Shown piece after piece: positions 6,117 through 7,702 of a stretch of DNA of 7,702 bases. The first letter of the stretch is position 1. Each line of letters begins with the position of its first letter. The stretch lies in assembly GCA_936941515.1 (NCBI GenBank), contig CAKZJI010000220.1, forward strand, positions 1-7,702, written 5' to 3'. The DNA is from an uncultured Propionibacteriaceae bacterium (GTDB taxonomy: Bacteria; Actinomycetota; Actinomycetes; Propionibacteriales; Propionibacteriaceae). The position numbers and the translations under genes are program-made. The notes below the pieces were generated by a model. It did not search any database, had not been told where the DNA came from, and saw only the letters and a program-made list of their open reading frames with translations.

Positions 6117-6857
6117 GTGACTTCCCCTGACCCCACCGCTTCCACCCCGTCTTCTCCCACCCCGTCCCGGCAGCGCCGGGCCAAGATCGTGGTCTGGGTG
6201 CTGCTGGGCCTGGTCGTGGCCGCCGCCCTCATCGGTTACCTTGTGGCCCGCGGGACCGCCACCGCCCAGCAGCAGGACCCCAACCAGTCCACCGCCCAGT
6301 CCACCGGGCAGTCGACTGGGTCTGCCGGTCAGTTGGTGCGGGAGAATAGCCGGGTGCTCTCGCAGGCCCCCAATGAGAAGGCCGTGCTGGTGGAGTTCCT
6401 GGACTTCGAGTGCGAGGCCTGCGCGGCGGCTTACCCCTTCGTGGAGGACCTGCGCGCCGAGTATGCGGACACCGTGACCTTCGTGCACCGGTACTTCCCG
6501 CTGCCGGGCCACCCGAACTCGGTCACCGCGGCCATCGCCGTGGAGGCCGCTGCCCAGCAGGGCGCCTACGAGTCGATGTACCAGAAGATGTTCGAGACCC
6601 AGACCGAGTGGAGCCACACCACGGAGGACCGCAGCCCGGTCTTCCGGGCCTACGCCGAAGAGTTGGGCCTGGACATGGCCGCCTACGATGCCGCGGTGGC
6701 CGACCCGGCCACCCGGGACCGGGTCGAGCTGGACGTGGCCGACGGCACCGCCCTGGGCGTGGCCGGGACCCCGACCTTCTACCTCGACGGTGAGCCGCTC
6801 ACCGTGAACAGCCTGGAAGAGTTCACCGCCGCCGTCGAGGCCGCCACCCAGGACTGA
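6117..6857 (+). CDS. Membrane-anchored DsbA-like thioredoxin-fold protein
   Basis: This 246-residue protein has a short cytoplasmic tail and a single signal-anchor helix (residues 24-44). A Gln/Ser/Thr-rich linker (about 49-70) is followed by a DsbA-type thioredoxin fold outside the membrane. The redox motif is Cys99-Glu-Ala-Cys102 in DFECEAC, and the cis-proline is Pro219 after Thr218 in VAGTPTF. The family oxidises, reduces or isomerises disulfides in exported proteins. The CEAC dipeptide alone does not settle which. The GTG start has only a weak GGA six bases upstream; later in-frame starts would cut into the anchor. It lies between an electron donor (CcdA) and an oxidase (VKOR), so either could be its partner. 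Confidence 0.9.
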   Translation: MTSPDPTASTPSSPTPSRQRRAKIVVWVLLGLVVAAALIGYLVARGTATAQQQDPNQSTAQSTGQSTGSAGQLVRENSRVLSQAPNEKAVLVEFLDFECEACAAAYPFVEDLRAEYADTVTFVHRYFPLPGHPNSVTAAIAVEAAAQQGAYESMYQKMFETQTEWSHTTEDRSPVFRAYAEELGLDMAAYDAAVADPATRDRVELDVADGTALGVAGTPTFYLDGEPLTVNSLEEFTAAVEAATQD

Positions 6858-6918
6858 CCGCCCGGACCATCCGCGGCCACCCGGGCCAGAGCAGAGGACC
6901 GAGAGCAAAGGACTTCCC

Positions 6919-7578
6919 ATGACCGACCGGCTCACCGAGCCCACCGCCCCGAGCGCCGCCTCCCCAGTATCGGCAGCCGGCCCGGCGCCGGCCCCGGCGT
7001 GGTTCACCGGGCGCCGGGCCTTCGGCCTGGTGCTGCTCGTCACCGGCGCCGTCGGCTGGATCGCCTCGGCGACCCTGGTCCTCGAACGCCTCGCCCTCTA
7101 CGAGAACCCCGGCCACACCACCAGCTGTGACATCAACCCCTGGGTGTCCTGCGGACGGGTCATGGGCACCTGGCAGTCCGAGCTGTTCGGCTTCCCCAAC
7201 CCGCTGATCGGCATCGTCGCCTTCGCCGTGGTGATCTCCACCGCGATGGTCGTGCTCTCCGGGGCCCGGCCCGGCCGCGGGTACTGGCTCGGGCTGCAGG
7301 CCGGGGTCACCCTCGGGATAGGGTTCGTGGCCTGGCTGTGGTTCCAGGCCCTGTACGAGATCTACATCCTCTGCCTGTACTGCATGATCGTCTGGGCGGC
7401 CATGATCCCCCTGTTCCTCCTGCTCACCGCCCGCAACCTCGCCCACGGCGTGATCCCCGCCCCGCCGGGGGTGGTCCGGTTCGCCACCGGCTGGGCCGGG
7501 ACCCTCATCGCCGTCGCCTACGTCGCCGTCGCCGGCTCGGTCTTCGTCCAGTTCCTCCCCGCCTTCACCGGCTTCTGA
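6919..7578 (+). CDS. VKOR-family membrane disulfide oxidoreductase
   Basis: This 219-residue protein of the vitamin K epoxide reductase family reoxidises DsbA-like partners and passes the electrons to quinone; it replaces DsbB in most Actinobacteria. It has a Pro/Ala-rich cytoplasmic tail (1-30) and five hydrophobic segments (about 35-58, 93-114, 122-145, 148-171, 188-213). The shuttle pair is Cys70 and Cys78 in the first outer loop, with conserved Ser87. The active-site pair is Cys152-Leu-Tyr-Cys155. There is no fused thioredoxin domain, so the preceding DsbA-like protein is the expected partner. AAAGGA (6907-6912) lies six bases before the ATG. No clear terminator follows. Confidence 0.92.
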   Translation: MTDRLTEPTAPSAASPVSAAGPAPAPAWFTGRRAFGLVLLVTGAVGWIASATLVLERLALYENPGHTTSCDINPWVSCGRVMGTWQSELFGFPNPLIGIVAFAVVISTAMVVLSGARPGRGYWLGLQAGVTLGIGFVAWLWFQALYEIYILCLYCMIVWAAMIPLFLLLTARNLAHGVIPAPPGVVRFATGWAGTLIAVAYVAVAGSVFVQFLPAFTGF

Positions 7579-7597
7579 CCGGTCCTGGGGCGCGACC

Positions 7598-7643
7598 TCG
7601 CCATTATCGACTGAAGGCGCTATCATCGTCGTATGACGATGAT
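7598..7643 (+). promoter_or_regulatory. Leaderless promoter with a perfect palindromic operator over the start codon
   Basis: TCGCCA (7598-7603, four of six -35 bases), a 17-bp spacer and TATCAT (7621-7626) form a promoter whose start point would be the A of the ATG at 7633. A perfect inverted repeat with 9-bp arms and a four-base spacer, ATCATCGTC-GTAT-GACGATGAT, covers 7622-7643. It spans the -10, the start point and the first codons. A dimeric ArsR protein bound here would block initiation directly. The sequence differs from the cmtR operator candidate. Confidence 0.6.
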
Positions 7644-7702
7644 TAAGGAGCCGGGGGTGTCCCCGGCGGCGGCGCTGTTCCACGGGTTCTCCGACCCCAC
7701 CC
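7633..7702 (+). CDS. Second ArsR-family regulator (5' part only)
   Basis: Only 23 codons are in the window. They read MTMIKEPGVSP followed by AAALFHGFSDPT, which matches the first helix and the DPT-R-ILR lead-in of ArsR/SmtB repressors. There is no Shine-Dalgarno at a usable distance, consistent with a leaderless start at 7633. An alternative ATG at 7639 would shorten the protein by two residues. Which metal it senses cannot be judged, because the binding residues lie beyond the window. It starts 54 bp after the VKOR stop codon, on the same strand but with its own promoter. Confidence 0.75.
   Translation, partial: MTMIKEPGVSPAAALFHGFSDPT

Overview
The window is high-GC DNA typical of an actinobacterium. 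The IS3 transposase, the CmtR-type regulator and the probable leaderless regulator promoters all point to the Micrococcales/Corynebacteriales side of the phylum. It looks like an accessory region (plasmid or genomic island) for heavy-metal resistance. Composition is uneven: bases 241-300 on the left are 34/60 G+C, whereas bases 3421-3480 in the metal ATPase are 46/60, so the left end probably has a different origin from the metal cargo.

Layout. Bases 1-180 hold a short tandem array of an 8-bp unit (3-42) and an 18-bp perfect palindrome (72-89), with no gene. An unrecognised small protein with a possible zinc-binding Cys/His pattern lies at 181-594 (-). A complete IS3-family insertion sequence with 28-bp imperfect terminal inverted repeats occupies 668-1948. 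Its orfA and orfB are on the minus strand and joined at an A6 frameshift site. A 255-bp non-coding gap follows. Then comes a minus-strand metal cluster: cmtR (4810-5172), a heavy-metal P1B-type ATPase (2858-4813) overlapping cmtR by 4 bases, and an accessory lspA (2204-2704). Divergent from it on the plus strand is a three-gene extracytoplasmic thiol-redox set: a CcdA-family electron conduit (5325-6074), a membrane-anchored DsbA-like thioredoxin-fold protein (6117-6857) and a VKOR-family quinone-coupled disulfide oxidase (6919-7578). At the right edge, the first 23 codons of a second ArsR-family regulator start inside a perfect 9-4-9 palindrome.

How the genes may work together (inference). 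CmtR would sense Cd(II)/Pb(II) through Cys57, Cys61 and Cys102 and de-repress the efflux ATPase. The ATPase would pump the metal out. The LspA paralogue parallels the signal-peptidase component of the Cupriavidus pbr lead-resistance operon. The redox genes could maintain or repair exported thiols attacked by the metal, somewhat as the Scs proteins do in copper tolerance. The linkage of a CcdA (normally reductive) and a VKOR (oxidative) around a single thioredoxin-fold protein, placed between two metal-type regulators, is the most interesting part of the window.
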